Below the pieces are notes generated by a model, which was given only the letters and a program-made list of their open reading frames with translations, was not told the DNA's origin and did not search any database. The translations under genes and the position numbers were made by a program. A DNA stretch of 6,358 nt from assembly GCA_946403615.1 (NCBI GenBank), contig CAMJAO010000133.1, forward strand, positions 1 to 6,358, written 5' to 3'. The first letter of the stretch is position 1. The number at the start of each line of letters is the position of its first letter. The stretch comes from an uncultured Prevotellaceae bacterium (GTDB lineage: Bacteria > Bacteroidota > Bacteroidia > Bacteroidales > Bacteroidaceae). Of this stretch, positions 1 through 5,719 are shown piece after piece.

Positions 1-138
1 CTCCGACTGCTTGCGGCGACGGTTGTTGCCATGCTGTCCAGGAGGGAAGTTTCTCTTGGACAAAACTTTGTCCGGTCCGAAGATGGGTTCACCAAATCGG
101 CGGGCAATTTTTGATTTCGGTCCTATATATCTTGCCAT
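1..138 (-). CDS. rpsD: 30S ribosomal protein S4 (uS4), N-terminal 46 codons, runs off the window
   Basis: S4 is a primary 16S rRNA-binding protein that nucleates assembly of the 30S body; in many bacteria it also represses its own operon. Translation from the ATG at 136-138 gives MARYIGPKSKIARRFGEP followed by a basic stretch with PPGQHGNNRRR, the typical S4 N-terminus up to the start of its rRNA-binding region. The frame stays open to base 1, so about three quarters of the usual ~200 residues lie outside. None of the 46 residues is Cys, so this is the zinc-free type of S4 N-terminus. The gene follows rpsK after a 95-base gap, the largest in the window, which holds a hairpin that may be a regulatory leader. 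No Shine-Dalgarno sequence precedes the start. Identity is secure; only the C-terminal part is unseen. Confidence 0.95.
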   Translation of the reverse strand, partial: MARYIGPKSKIARRFGEPIFGPDKVLSKRNFPPGQHGNNRRRKQSE

Positions 139-152
139 AACTTTGATAATTT

Positions 153-190
153 CAAAAACGTGAAGCAGGAGCGCCGCTTCTGCGTTTTTG
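153..190 (-). promoter_or_regulatory. Two-part hairpin in the rpsK-rpsD gap, candidate S4 leader
   Basis: On the transcribed strand CAAAAACG (190-183) pairs with CGTTTTTG (160-153). After a small asymmetric internal loop (CA against A), GAAGC (180-176) pairs with GCTTC (166-162) around a 9-base loop. That is 13 base pairs, ending 14 bases before the rpsD ATG. The position fits a translational or attenuation control site for rpsD. It also resembles an intrinsic terminator, because the 3' arm contains five T, but those T are part of the stem and no further T-run follows. Structure is seen directly; the regulatory role is inference. Confidence 0.5.
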
Positions 191-233
191 TCATTTTAAT
201 ACTTGAAAATTTATAACCTTTTGATAATGAAAA

Positions 234-623
234 TTACACGCGGCGACGCTTCGGGGGGCGGCAGCCGTTGTGCGGCAGCGGAGTGACGTCGATAATCTCG
301 GTGACTTCGATACCTGCTCCGTGGATGGCACGGATGGCGGACTCACGTCCGTTTCCGGGACCCTTGACATATGCCTTTACTTTGCGCAGACCGAGGTCGT
401 AAGCCACTTTGGCGCAATCCTCGGCAGCCATCTGTGCAGCATAAGGAGTGTTTTTCTTTGAACCGCGGAAGCCCATCTTACCTGCTGATGACCAGGAGAT
501 GACCTGACCCTCGCTGTTGGCCAAAGACACGATAATATTGTTGAAAGAACTGTGGACATGCAACTGTCCGAGAGCATCAACCTTTACATTTCTTTTCTTA
601 GAAGTGACTGTTTTCTTTGCCAT
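234..623 (-). CDS. rpsK: 30S ribosomal protein S11 (uS11)
   Basis: S11 sits on the 30S platform, contacts 16S rRNA near the 690 loop and helps shape the E-site mRNA path. The 129 residues match the usual bacterial length. After a basic N-terminus come HVHSSFNNIIVSLAN (22-36), SAGKMGFRGSKKNTPYAAQ (46-64), GPGNGRESAIRA (88-99) and the family's end, PHNGCRPPKRRRV (117-129). The Asn119-Gly120 pair matches the site where E. coli S11 carries isoaspartate (family knowledge, not provable here). It follows rpsM after a 49-base AT-rich gap that contains a short tandem repeat and no Shine-Dalgarno sequence, and precedes rpsD, as in other alpha operons. The first Met, opening MAKKTV, is the only sensible start. 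Stop is TAA. Confidence 0.98.
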   Translation of the reverse strand: MAKKTVTSKKRNVKVDALGQLHVHSSFNNIIVSLANSEGQVISWSSAGKMGFRGSKKNTPYAAQMAAEDCAKVAYDLGLRKVKAYVKGPGNGRESAIRAIHGAGIEVTEIIDVTPLPHNGCRPPKRRRV

Positions 624-646
624 GACAATTCTAAATTAATTGTTTT

Positions 647-674
647 GTGAATTGATAATTGTGAATTGTTAATT
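647..674. repeat. Tandem pair of 14-base AT-rich repeats before rpsK
   Basis: Plus-strand gtgaattgataatt (647-660) is followed directly by gtgaattgttaatt (661-674), differing at a single base. The second unit overlaps the rpsM stop codon by two bases. The pair occupies over half of the rpsM-rpsK gap. It may be simple replication slippage, as AATTG-rich runs are common in such AT-rich spacers; no function can be read from it. Confidence 0.6.
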
Positions 675-1053
675 ACTTGGTGGCCTTTTTCTTGTTAGCT
701 ACAGTCTTCTTCTTACCTTTACGGGTACGGGCATTGTTTTTGGTACTCTGGCCGCGCACGGGAAGACCGTTACGATGACGCACACCACGATAGCAGCCGA
801 TATCCATCAACCGCTTGATGTTCATCTGAATCTCAGAACGGAGATCACCTTCAACTTTAAACTCAGCGCCGATAATTTCACGGATTTTAGCTGCCTGGTC
901 ATCTGTCCATTCGTTGACTTTCAGGTCACGGCTTACGCCAGCCTTGTCCAATATCTTTGCTGAACTACTTCGACCTATACCGTAGATATAAGTCAATGCG
1001 ATTTCGCCACGCTTATTCTGGGGCAAATCTACTCCAACAATTCTTATTGCCAT
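673..1053 (-). CDS. rpsM: 30S ribosomal protein S13 (uS13)
   Basis: S13 lies in the head of the 30S subunit, forms intersubunit bridges with the 50S and touches the P-site tRNA through its C-terminal tail. The 126 residues open with MAIRIVGVDLP, then the helix-turn region YIYGIGRSSSAKIL (22-35). The signature DIGCYRGVRHRNGLPVRGQ spans 84-102 and a Lys/Arg-rich tail 111-126. RGQSTKNNART has Ser where E. coli has Arg (RGQRT), which I regard as typical of Bacteroidales. In E. coli this gene heads the alpha operon and its leader carries the S4-binding pseudoknot. Here the upstream gap is only 41 bases of mostly A and T with a T-rich run, too little for that structure. Stop is TAA. Confidence 0.98.
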   Translation of the reverse strand: MAIRIVGVDLPQNKRGEIALTYIYGIGRSSSAKILDKAGVSRDLKVNEWTDDQAAKIREIIGAEFKVEGDLRSEIQMNIKRLMDIGCYRGVRHRNGLPVRGQSTKNNARTRKGKKKTVANKKKATK

Positions 1054-1094
1054 TTGATTTGAAAAAAATAAAATAAAAAGTTTTGTTTAGATAC

Positions 1095-1211
1095 TTAACC
1101 CTGACGCAGTTTATACTTGGGGTTTTTCTTGTTAATCACATACAGGCGTCCCTTGCGGCGCACGAGTTTGCATTCCGGGGTACGCGGTTTTACAGATGCT
1201 CTTGTCTTCAT
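1095..1211 (-). CDS. rpmJ: 50S ribosomal protein L36 (bL36), zinc-ligand-poor form
   Basis: L36 is one of the smallest ribosomal proteins and packs against 23S rRNA near the base of the L7/L12 stalk. This 38-codon gene starts at the ATG at 1209-1211 and ends with TAA at 1095-1097. It reads MKTRASVKPRTPECKLVRRK, then GRLYVINKKNPKYKLRQG. Length, the MKxRASVK start and the RQG end fit the family exactly. In zinc-binding L36 the ligands are Cys11, Cys14, Cys27 and His33; here they are Thr11, Cys14, Asn27 and Tyr33, so only one is kept and no zinc site can form. It sits 15 bases after infA and 41 before rpsM, its usual place between the spc and alpha blocks. No Shine-Dalgarno sequence is seen. Confidence 0.96.
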   Translation of the reverse strand: MKTRASVKPRTPECKLVRRKGRLYVINKKNPKYKLRQG

Positions 1212-1226
1212 ATTATTTTCAATAGT

Positions 1227-1445
1227 TTATTTGTATCTGAAAACGATTCTTCCCTTGGTCAGGTCATAGGGGCTCATTTCCACCTTGACTTTGTCGCCGG
1301 GTAAGATTTTGATGTAGTGCATTCTCATTTTCCCTGAGATGTGCGCGGTGATTTGCACCTCGTTTTCCAATTCCACACGGAACATAGCGTTTGACAACGC
1401 CTCGATGATCGTCCCGTCCACTTCAATAGCGGATTGTTTTGCCAT
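1227..1445 (-). CDS. infA: Translation initiation factor IF-1
   Basis: IF-1 binds the A site of the 30S subunit during initiation and works with IF-2 and IF-3 to select initiator tRNA. The 72 residues equal the standard bacterial length and form a single S1-like OB fold. Recognisable parts are MAKQSAIEVDGTIIEALSNA at the start, FRVELEN (22-28), AHISGKMRMHYIKILPGDKV (34-53) and the end SPYDLTKGRIVFRYK (58-72). The start Met is fixed by the conserved N-terminus and lies 9 bases after the map stop, with no convincing Shine-Dalgarno sequence (only a GAG 5 bases upstream of the ATG). It lies between map and rpmJ. Stop is TAA. Confidence 0.98.
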   Translation of the reverse strand: MAKQSAIEVDGTIIEALSNAMFRVELENEVQITAHISGKMRMHYIKILPGDKVKVEMSPYDLTKGRIVFRYK

Positions 1446-1454
1446 AACTCTGTA

Positions 1455-2246
1455 TTAATTCTTTAGATTTTCTATTTCCTCAAACGTTGATAAAATCTCG
1501 GCCTCGCCGCGTCGCACGGCCAAGGTGTGCTCGAAATGAGCCGCCGGTTTTCCGTCGCGGGTGCGTATGCTCCACCGGTCATCGTCGAGATAGACGGCCT
1601 TGTCGCCCATAGTGATCATGGGCTCGATGGCGATGCACATGCCGGCTTTAAGCATTTTGCCGTTACCCGCCCGCCCGTAGTTGGGCACCTGCGGTTCTTC
1701 GTGCATCTCGCGGCCTATACCGTGTCCGGTCAGTTCGCGCACCACTCCGTAGCCATGGCTCTCGCAATAGTCTTGCACGGCGGCGCCGATATCGCCCAGA
1801 TGCTTACCAGCGCGGGCATTGTCTATGCCTTTGTAGAGCGATTCCTTTGTGACGCGGAGCAACTCACGCACCTCGTCGCTCACCTCTCCCACGCAGAACG
1901 TGTAGGCTGAGTCGCCGTTGTAGCCGTTAAGCAGCGTGCCGCAGTCGATGGAGATGATGTCGCCCTCGCGTAGCACCGTCTGAGCCGAAGGGATGCCGTG
2001 CACCACCACATCGTTGACCGAAGTGCAGATGGATGCCGGAAACGGCTTCCCGTAGGGGTTGGGGAAGTTCTTGAATGTAGGCACTGCCCCGTGGTCGCGT
2101 ATGAACTCCTCGGCAATAGCGTCGAGTTGCAACGTGTTCACCCCCGGTTGGATATGTTTGGCCAATTCGGCAAGCGTTTTACCGACGAGTCGGTTCGCTT
2201 GCCGCATTAGCTCGATTTCATCTTCCGTTTTGAGATAGATACTCAT
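1455..2246 (-). CDS. map: Methionine aminopeptidase, type I
   Basis: This cytosolic metalloenzyme removes the initiator Met from nascent proteins whose second residue is small, after deformylation. The 263 residues match the type I family, without the type II insert or an N-terminal zinc-finger extension. All five metal ligands of the family are present: Asp101 (SIDCGT), Asp112 (NGDSAYTF), His175 (ELTGHGIG), Glu208 (AIEPM) and Glu239 (HFEHT). The catalytic histidines are His83 (VVHGIP) and His182 (MHEEPQVPNYG). It lies 11 bases after secY and 9 before infA; many Firmicutes have adk between secY and map, but here it is absent. GC content looks clearly higher than in the ribosomal genes: sampled 60-base rows reach about 62-70% by hand count, against about 45-50% in rplO and rpsH. 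This fits weaker codon selection. Confidence 0.98.
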   Translation of the reverse strand: MSIYLKTEDEIELMRQANRLVGKTLAELAKHIQPGVNTLQLDAIAEEFIRDHGAVPTFKNFPNPYGKPFPASICTSVNDVVVHGIPSAQTVLREGDIISIDCGTLLNGYNGDSAYTFCVGEVSDEVRELLRVTKESLYKGIDNARAGKHLGDIGAAVQDYCESHGYGVVRELTGHGIGREMHEEPQVPNYGRAGNGKMLKAGMCIAIEPMITMGDKAVYLDDDRWSIRTRDGKPAAHFEHTLAVRRGEAEILSTFEEIENLKN

Positions 2247-2257
2247 AAAAGAAAGAG

Positions 2258-3592
2258 TTAGTAAGCCGACACGCCGTTACCGCGAGTGTGTCCTGCCTTG
2301 AGCAGACCGTCATAGTGGCGCATCATCAGATGGTTCTGTATCTGCTGAAGCGTATCGATGACGACACCCACGAGGATGAGCAATGACGTTCCTCCGAAGA
2401 ACTGAGCGAAGCTCTGCTCCACATTGAAGAGGGAGACGATGGCGGGCATGACAGCGATGAAGGCGATGAAGAGCGACCCGGGCAGTGTGATACGCGACAT
2501 GATAGTGTCGATGTAGTCGGCTGTCGGTTTTCCGGGTTTCACACCGGGGATGAATCCGTTGTTGCGCTTCATGTCCTCAGCCATCTGTGTCGGGTTGAGG
2601 GTGATAGCCGTGTAGAAATAGGTGAAGGCGATGATGAGCACCGCGAACACGATATTATACAACAGGCTGGTGTGGTCCATCAACTTGCTGATGAGTGTGC
2701 TGCCTCCGGCTGAATACTGCACGATGGCCAGGGGGATGAACATCAACGCCTGAGCGAAGATGATAGGCATCACGTTGGCTGCGAACAGCTTCAAGGGGAT
2801 GTATTGGCGTGCACCGCCGTAGGTCTTATTTCCCTGGACGCGGCGTGCGTACTGCACGGGCACCTTTCTGACGGCCTGCACGAGGAGGATGGCAGCGCAG
2901 ACAACTGCGAAGAGCACGAGAATCTCGATGATGAACATCACGAGACCACCGCCTTCGGCGTGCGACACGCGTGCATTGAACTCCTTGAGGAAGGCCTCGG
3001 GCAGACGAGCGATAATACCGATCATAATGATGATGGATATACCGTTGCCCACGCCCTTGTCAGTGATGCGCTCACCGAGCCAGAGGATGAACATACTGCC
3101 TGCGGCGAGGATGATGGTAGCGGGAACCATGAACGTGGTCCAATCGATACCTGCCGCCAGAGCGCCGCCCGACTGCATCTTCAGGTTGATGAGATACGAG
3201 GGAGCCTGGAACAGGAGGATAGCGACGGTCAGGATACGTGTGTACCAGCTGATCTTCTTTCTTCCGCTCTCGCCCTCACGCTGCATTTTCTGGAAATACG
3301 GCACTGCCACAGCCAACAGCTGCATGACGATGGATGCCGAGATGTACGGCATGATTCCCAGTGCGAAGATTGACGCATGGGAGAATGCACCACCGGAGAA
3401 CATGTCGAGCAGCGCCATCAGACCGTTCTCTGTCTGCTCGGTCATCTTCGACAGTCCGGCATGGTCGATACCGGGCAGAGTGACGAACGAACCGAAACGG
3501 TAAATAGCGATAAAGAGGATGGTGATGAGGATACGCTGACGCAGATCCTCCACCTTCCATATGTTCTTCAGTGTCTCAATAAACTTTTTCAT
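2258..3592 (-). CDS. secY: Protein translocase channel subunit SecY
   Basis: SecY is the pore of the SecYEG translocon in the inner membrane, passing unfolded proteins from SecA or from docked ribosomes. The 444 residues fit the family and its ten membrane helices. The first helix covers about residues 19-38. The plug and second helix region is SGGAFSHASIFALGIMPYIS (66-85). LGERITDKGVGNGIS (172-186) follows, then the large cytoplasmic loop VRKVPVQYARRVQG (241-254) leading to YIPLKLFAANVMPIIFA (264-280). The next cytoplasmic loop has NNGFIPGVKPGKPTADYI (344-361), the equivalent of the ribosome- and SecA-contacting loop. Long open frames on the opposite strand here are shadows of these hydrophobic codons. 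It starts 4 bases after the rplO stop, so its translation is likely coupled to L15. Stop is TAA. Confidence 0.98.
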   Translation of the reverse strand: MKKFIETLKNIWKVEDLRQRILITILFIAIYRFGSFVTLPGIDHAGLSKMTEQTENGLMALLDMFSGGAFSHASIFALGIMPYISASIVMQLLAVAVPYFQKMQREGESGRKKISWYTRILTVAILLFQAPSYLINLKMQSGGALAAGIDWTTFMVPATIILAAGSMFILWLGERITDKGVGNGISIIIMIGIIARLPEAFLKEFNARVSHAEGGGLVMFIIEILVLFAVVCAAILLVQAVRKVPVQYARRVQGNKTYGGARQYIPLKLFAANVMPIIFAQALMFIPLAIVQYSAGGSTLISKLMDHTSLLYNIVFAVLIIAFTYFYTAITLNPTQMAEDMKRNNGFIPGVKPGKPTADYIDTIMSRITLPGSLFIAFIAVMPAIVSLFNVEQSFAQFFGGTSLLILVGVVIDTLQQIQNHLMMRHYDGLLKAGHTRGNGVSAY

Positions 3593-3596
3593 TTAC

Positions 3597-4043
3597 TTAG
3601 ATAATAGTTGTGTTACCACCTGCTGCCTTGATAGCCTCTTCGGCAGTCTTAGAGAAAGCATTAGCCTCCACCTCAAGTTTCAGTGTCAATTCTCCCTTGC
3701 CCAGAATTTTCACCAGTTCTTTGCCGTTGGTCAGACCAGCAGCCACGAGTTCCTCGATACCGATTTTGGTGAGGTTCTTCGCCTCGGCAATTCTCTGCAG
3801 TGTAGAGAGATTCACAGCGAAATACTCCTTGTGGTTGATGTTCTTGAACCCGGATTTCGGTACACGGCGCTGCAGCGGCATCTGACCACCTTCGAAACCG
3901 ATCTTTCTCTTGTAGCCCGAACGTGCCTTAGCACCTTTGTGACCACGTGTGGAAGTACCACCGAGCCCTGAACCCGGTCCGCGACCGATGCGGCGGCGTG
4001 AGTGAGTTGAGCCCTCAGCAGGTTTTAAAGTATGTAATTTCAT
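3597..4043 (-). CDS. rplO: 50S ribosomal protein L15 (uL15)
   Basis: L15 is a late-assembling 50S protein with a long basic N-terminal extension that threads into 23S rRNA and a globular C-terminal domain. The 148 residues match the usual length. MKLHTLKPAEGS is followed by the glycine- and arginine-rich extension RRRIGRGPGSGLGGTSTRGH (16-35). Next come GFEGGQMPLQRRVPKSGF (49-66) and the family signature region with GKGELTLKLEVEANAFS (115-131) and AEEAIKAAGG (134-143). The gene follows rpmD after 27 AT-rich bases and ends 4 bases before the secY ATG, the classic order rpmD-rplO-secY. No Shine-Dalgarno sequence is visible; the leader just before the ATG is A-rich. Stop is TAA. Confidence 0.98.
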   Translation of the reverse strand: MKLHTLKPAEGSTHSRRRIGRGPGSGLGGTSTRGHKGAKARSGYKRKIGFEGGQMPLQRRVPKSGFKNINHKEYFAVNLSTLQRIAEAKNLTKIGIEELVAAGLTNGKELVKILGKGELTLKLEVEANAFSKTAEEAIKAAGGNTTII

Positions 4044-4070
4044 AATTTCTTTACAGTTTAAATGATTTGA

Positions 4071-4250
4071 TCAATCTTCTACCACGGTTACCATATGGCG
4101 CACCTTGCGCACCATACCCATCATTGAGGGATTGTCTTCCACCTCGACGACCTGTCCGATTTTGTGGAGGCCGAGAGCCTTCAGAGTTTCCTTCTGGTCT
4201 TTCGGATAACCGATTTTGCTCTTTATCTGTTTGATTTTGATAGTTGCCAT
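4071..4250 (-). CDS. rpmD: 50S ribosomal protein L30 (uL30)
   Basis: L30 is a small, non-essential-type 50S protein on the solvent side of the large subunit. The 59-codon frame starts at the ATG at 4248-4250 and ends at TGA (4071-4073), the only TGA stop in the window. It reads MATIKIKQIKSKIGYPKDQK (1-20), then ETLKALGLHKIGQVVEVED (21-39). The last 20 residues, from N40, include the conserved PSMMGMVRKVRHMV. The pattern I-x-SxIGxPxxQKxTLxxLGL-x-K and the Met-rich turn before the last strand are diagnostic. Length is normal. The gene begins 12 bases after rpsE and has a clear AAGGAG, 8 bases from the ATG, that overlaps the rpsE stop codon. Confidence 0.97.
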   Translation of the reverse strand: MATIKIKQIKSKIGYPKDQKETLKALGLHKIGQVVEVEDNPSMMGMVRKVRHMVTVVED

Positions 4251-4258
4251 GATTCAGT

Positions 4259-4264
4259 CTCCTT
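4259..4264 (-). promoter_or_regulatory. Canonical Shine-Dalgarno AAGGAG before rpmD
   Basis: The transcribed strand reads AAGGAG (4264-4259) followed by an 8-base spacer and the rpmD ATG. Its first two A are the last two bases of the rpsE TAA. Spacing and sequence are ideal for pairing with the 16S 3' end. It stands out because most genes in the window have no such site, as expected for Bacteroidota. Confidence 0.7.
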
Positions 4265-4775
4265 ATCCTCTAAATACTTTTTCCATACTGATACCACGCT
4301 CTTGAGCCACGGTATATGCGTCGCGCATCTCTGAGAGGGCCTTAATGGTAGCCTTCACGAGGTTGTGAGGGTTGGAAGAACCTTTAGACTTGGCGAGCAC
4401 GTCTTTCACACCGGCGCTCTCGAGCACGGCGCGCATAGCACCACCGGCCACCATTCCCGTACCAGCAGCAGCGGGTTTGAGGAACACACGTGCGCCACCG
4501 AAAGCCACTTCCTTCTCATGAGGAATGGTACCCTTGATGACAGGCACTTTCACGAGGTTTTTCTTAGCAGCCTCTACGCCTTTAGCGATGGCAGCTGTCA
4601 CTTCACCTGCCTTACCGAGGCCCCAGCCAATCACGCCATTGCCGTCGCCGACAACCACGATGGCTGCGAAGGTGAATGTACGACCACCCTTTGTCACCTT
4701 TGTGACACGGTTGATAGCCACGAGGCGGTCTTTTAACTCAACGTCACTGTTTATTTTAACTCTGTTTGTTGCCAT
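4263..4775 (-). CDS. rpsE: 30S ribosomal protein S5 (uS5)
   Basis: S5 sits at the mRNA entry channel on the 30S, next to S3 and S4. It takes part in decoding fidelity and mRNA unwinding; spectinomycin-resistance changes in other species map to its N-terminal loop. The 170 residues have the two-domain layout. The N-terminal RNA-binding domain spans about 13-75, with DRLVAINRVTKVTKGGRTF (16-34) and VVGDGNGVIGWGLGKAGEV (41-59). The C-terminal domain has GGARVFLKPAAAGTGMVAGG (93-112) and the family's GSSNPHNLVKAT (132-143). The glycine- and lysine-containing loop is intact, with no sign of a resistance deletion. It starts 6 bases after rplR; a GGAGG about 19 bases upstream is just the L18 codons for Gly-Gly and is too far away to act. 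Stop is TAA. Confidence 0.98.
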   Translation of the reverse strand: MATNRVKINSDVELKDRLVAINRVTKVTKGGRTFTFAAIVVVGDGNGVIGWGLGKAGEVTAAIAKGVEAAKKNLVKVPVIKGTIPHEKEVAFGGARVFLKPAAAGTGMVAGGAMRAVLESAGVKDVLAKSKGSSNPHNLVKATIKALSEMRDAYTVAQERGISMEKVFRG

Positions 4776-4781
4776 AATCGC

Positions 4782-5126
4782 TTAAAATTTAAGTCCTCCC
4801 TTACGTGCGGCGTCAGCCAGTTCCTTCACGCGGCCATGATAAAGATAGCCGTTGCGGTCGAAGACGACCTGCTCGATGCCAGCCTCGAGAGCCTTTTTAG
4901 CCACCAACTCACCCACTTTTGCAGCCTGCTCTTTCTTAGGCATGGCTTCCATACCCAGAGAAGAAGCGGCGGCGAGTGTGTTGCCGGTCAAATCGTTAAT
5001 AATCTGAACGTAAATCTGCTTGTTTGAGCGGAACACCGACATGCGGGGACGCTCAGCAGTGCCGTTCACGCGCTTACGAATTCTGTATTTGATCTTAATC
5101 CGTCTTTCTACTTTCTTTGTTGTCAT
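4782..5126 (-). CDS. rplR: 50S ribosomal protein L18 (uL18)
   Basis: L18 binds 5S rRNA together with L5 and L25-type proteins and helps fix it in the 50S central protuberance. The 114 residues comprise a basic tail (1-25) for rRNA contact and a compact alpha/beta domain. Key stretches are RPRMSVFRSNKQIYVQIIND (26-45), the helix with KKEQAAKVGELVAKKALEAG (64-83), and VVFDRNGYLYHGRVKELADA (87-106). The usual RKGGLKF ends the protein. The start Met is the first in the frame, 18 bases after rplF; the preceding TTTTACGACT contains no Shine-Dalgarno sequence. The rpsE start is 6 bases beyond its TAA, suggesting coupled translation. Confidence 0.98.
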   Translation of the reverse strand: MTTKKVERRIKIKYRIRKRVNGTAERPRMSVFRSNKQIYVQIINDLTGNTLAAASSLGMEAMPKKEQAAKVGELVAKKALEAGIEQVVFDRNGYLYHGRVKELADAARKGGLKF

Positions 5127-5144
5127 AGTCGTAAAATGTTAAAG

Positions 5145-5711
5145 TTACTTGGCTGAAGCTGACTTACCAGACTTCCTGCGAATGACTTCACCCTTGAAGA
5201 GCACACCCTTGCCTTTGTAAGGCTCCGGCATACGGAAAGAGCGGATTTTAGCACAGATGAGACCGAGCAACTGTTTGTCGCACGATTCGAGAATGATTTG
5301 CGGGTTCTGATTTCTCTCAGACTTGGTCTCCACTTTCACTTCTTTCGGCAATTCGATGAAGATGGGGTGAGTATAACCGAGCGAGAACTCAACGATGTTG
5401 CCCTGGTTGGACACGCGGTAACCCACACCTACGAGTTCGAGTTCTTTTTTGAATCCCTGGCTCACGCCGACCACCATATTGTTGATGAGCGAGCGATAAA
5501 GGCCATGGAAAGCCTGCTTCTGTTTGATGTTGACGGGGCTGTTCTCGTCAATTTCGAAAGTGATGTTGCCGTCTTCCATTTTCATGATGATAGACGGGTC
5601 CACCTTCTGTGAGAGTTCACCTTTGGGACCTTTCACGGTGACTACGCCGTTTTTCTGCTCTACGGTGACGCCGGCAGGAATAGCGATGGGCAATTTACCA
5701 ATTCTTGACAT
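5145..5711 (-). CDS. rplF: 50S ribosomal protein L6 (uL6)
   Basis: L6 lies near the sarcin-ricin loop and the stalk base of the 50S, where elongation factors bind. The 188 residues hold the family's two repeated domains. The first has MSRIGKLPIAIPAGVTV and GVVTVKGPKGELSQ (22-35). The second begins around 87 with GFKKELELVGVGYRV (86-100), then SLGYTHPI (110-117) and the signature MPEPYKGKGVLFKGEVIRRK (161-180). A short Lys/Ser tail closes it. The ATG at 5709-5711 is supported by the conserved start and by an AGGAGG with 8-base spacing, the strongest ribosome-binding site in the window. It lies 19 bases after rpsH and 18 before rplR. Stop is TAA. Confidence 0.98.
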   Translation of the reverse strand: MSRIGKLPIAIPAGVTVEQKNGVVTVKGPKGELSQKVDPSIIMKMEDGNITFEIDENSPVNIKQKQAFHGLYRSLINNMVVGVSQGFKKELELVGVGYRVSNQGNIVEFSLGYTHPIFIELPKEVKVETKSERNQNPQIILESCDKQLLGLICAKIRSFRMPEPYKGKGVLFKGEVIRRKSGKSASAK

Positions 5712-5719
5712 TGCTTTTT

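Noticed and set aside
153..190. Intrinsic terminator after rpsK
   Set aside because: The T-run is part of the stem, the stem has a low GC outer half, and rpsD continues on the same strand right after it, so a strong terminator is unlikely. Conditional attenuation is not excluded.
191..233. Possible Bacteroidota promoter (TAAATTTT resembling TAnnTTTG) ahead of rpsD
   Set aside because: The last base of the -7 box is wrong and no TTTG box lies at the right distance upstream.
1527..1910. 127-codon plus-strand open frame opposite map
   Set aside because: Antisense to conserved catalytic parts of map in GC-rich DNA, where stop codons are rare on the other strand. No start signal or family resemblance.
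2804..3503. Two long plus-strand open frames (189 and 204 codons) opposite secY
   Set aside because: They are antisense to an intact, highly conserved secY; their composition is the complement of SecY codons, and neither resembles a known family.
4795..4799. GGAGG upstream of rpsE as a Shine-Dalgarno site
   Set aside because: It encodes the conserved Gly-Gly near the L18 C-terminus and lies about 19 bases from the rpsE ATG, too far to act.
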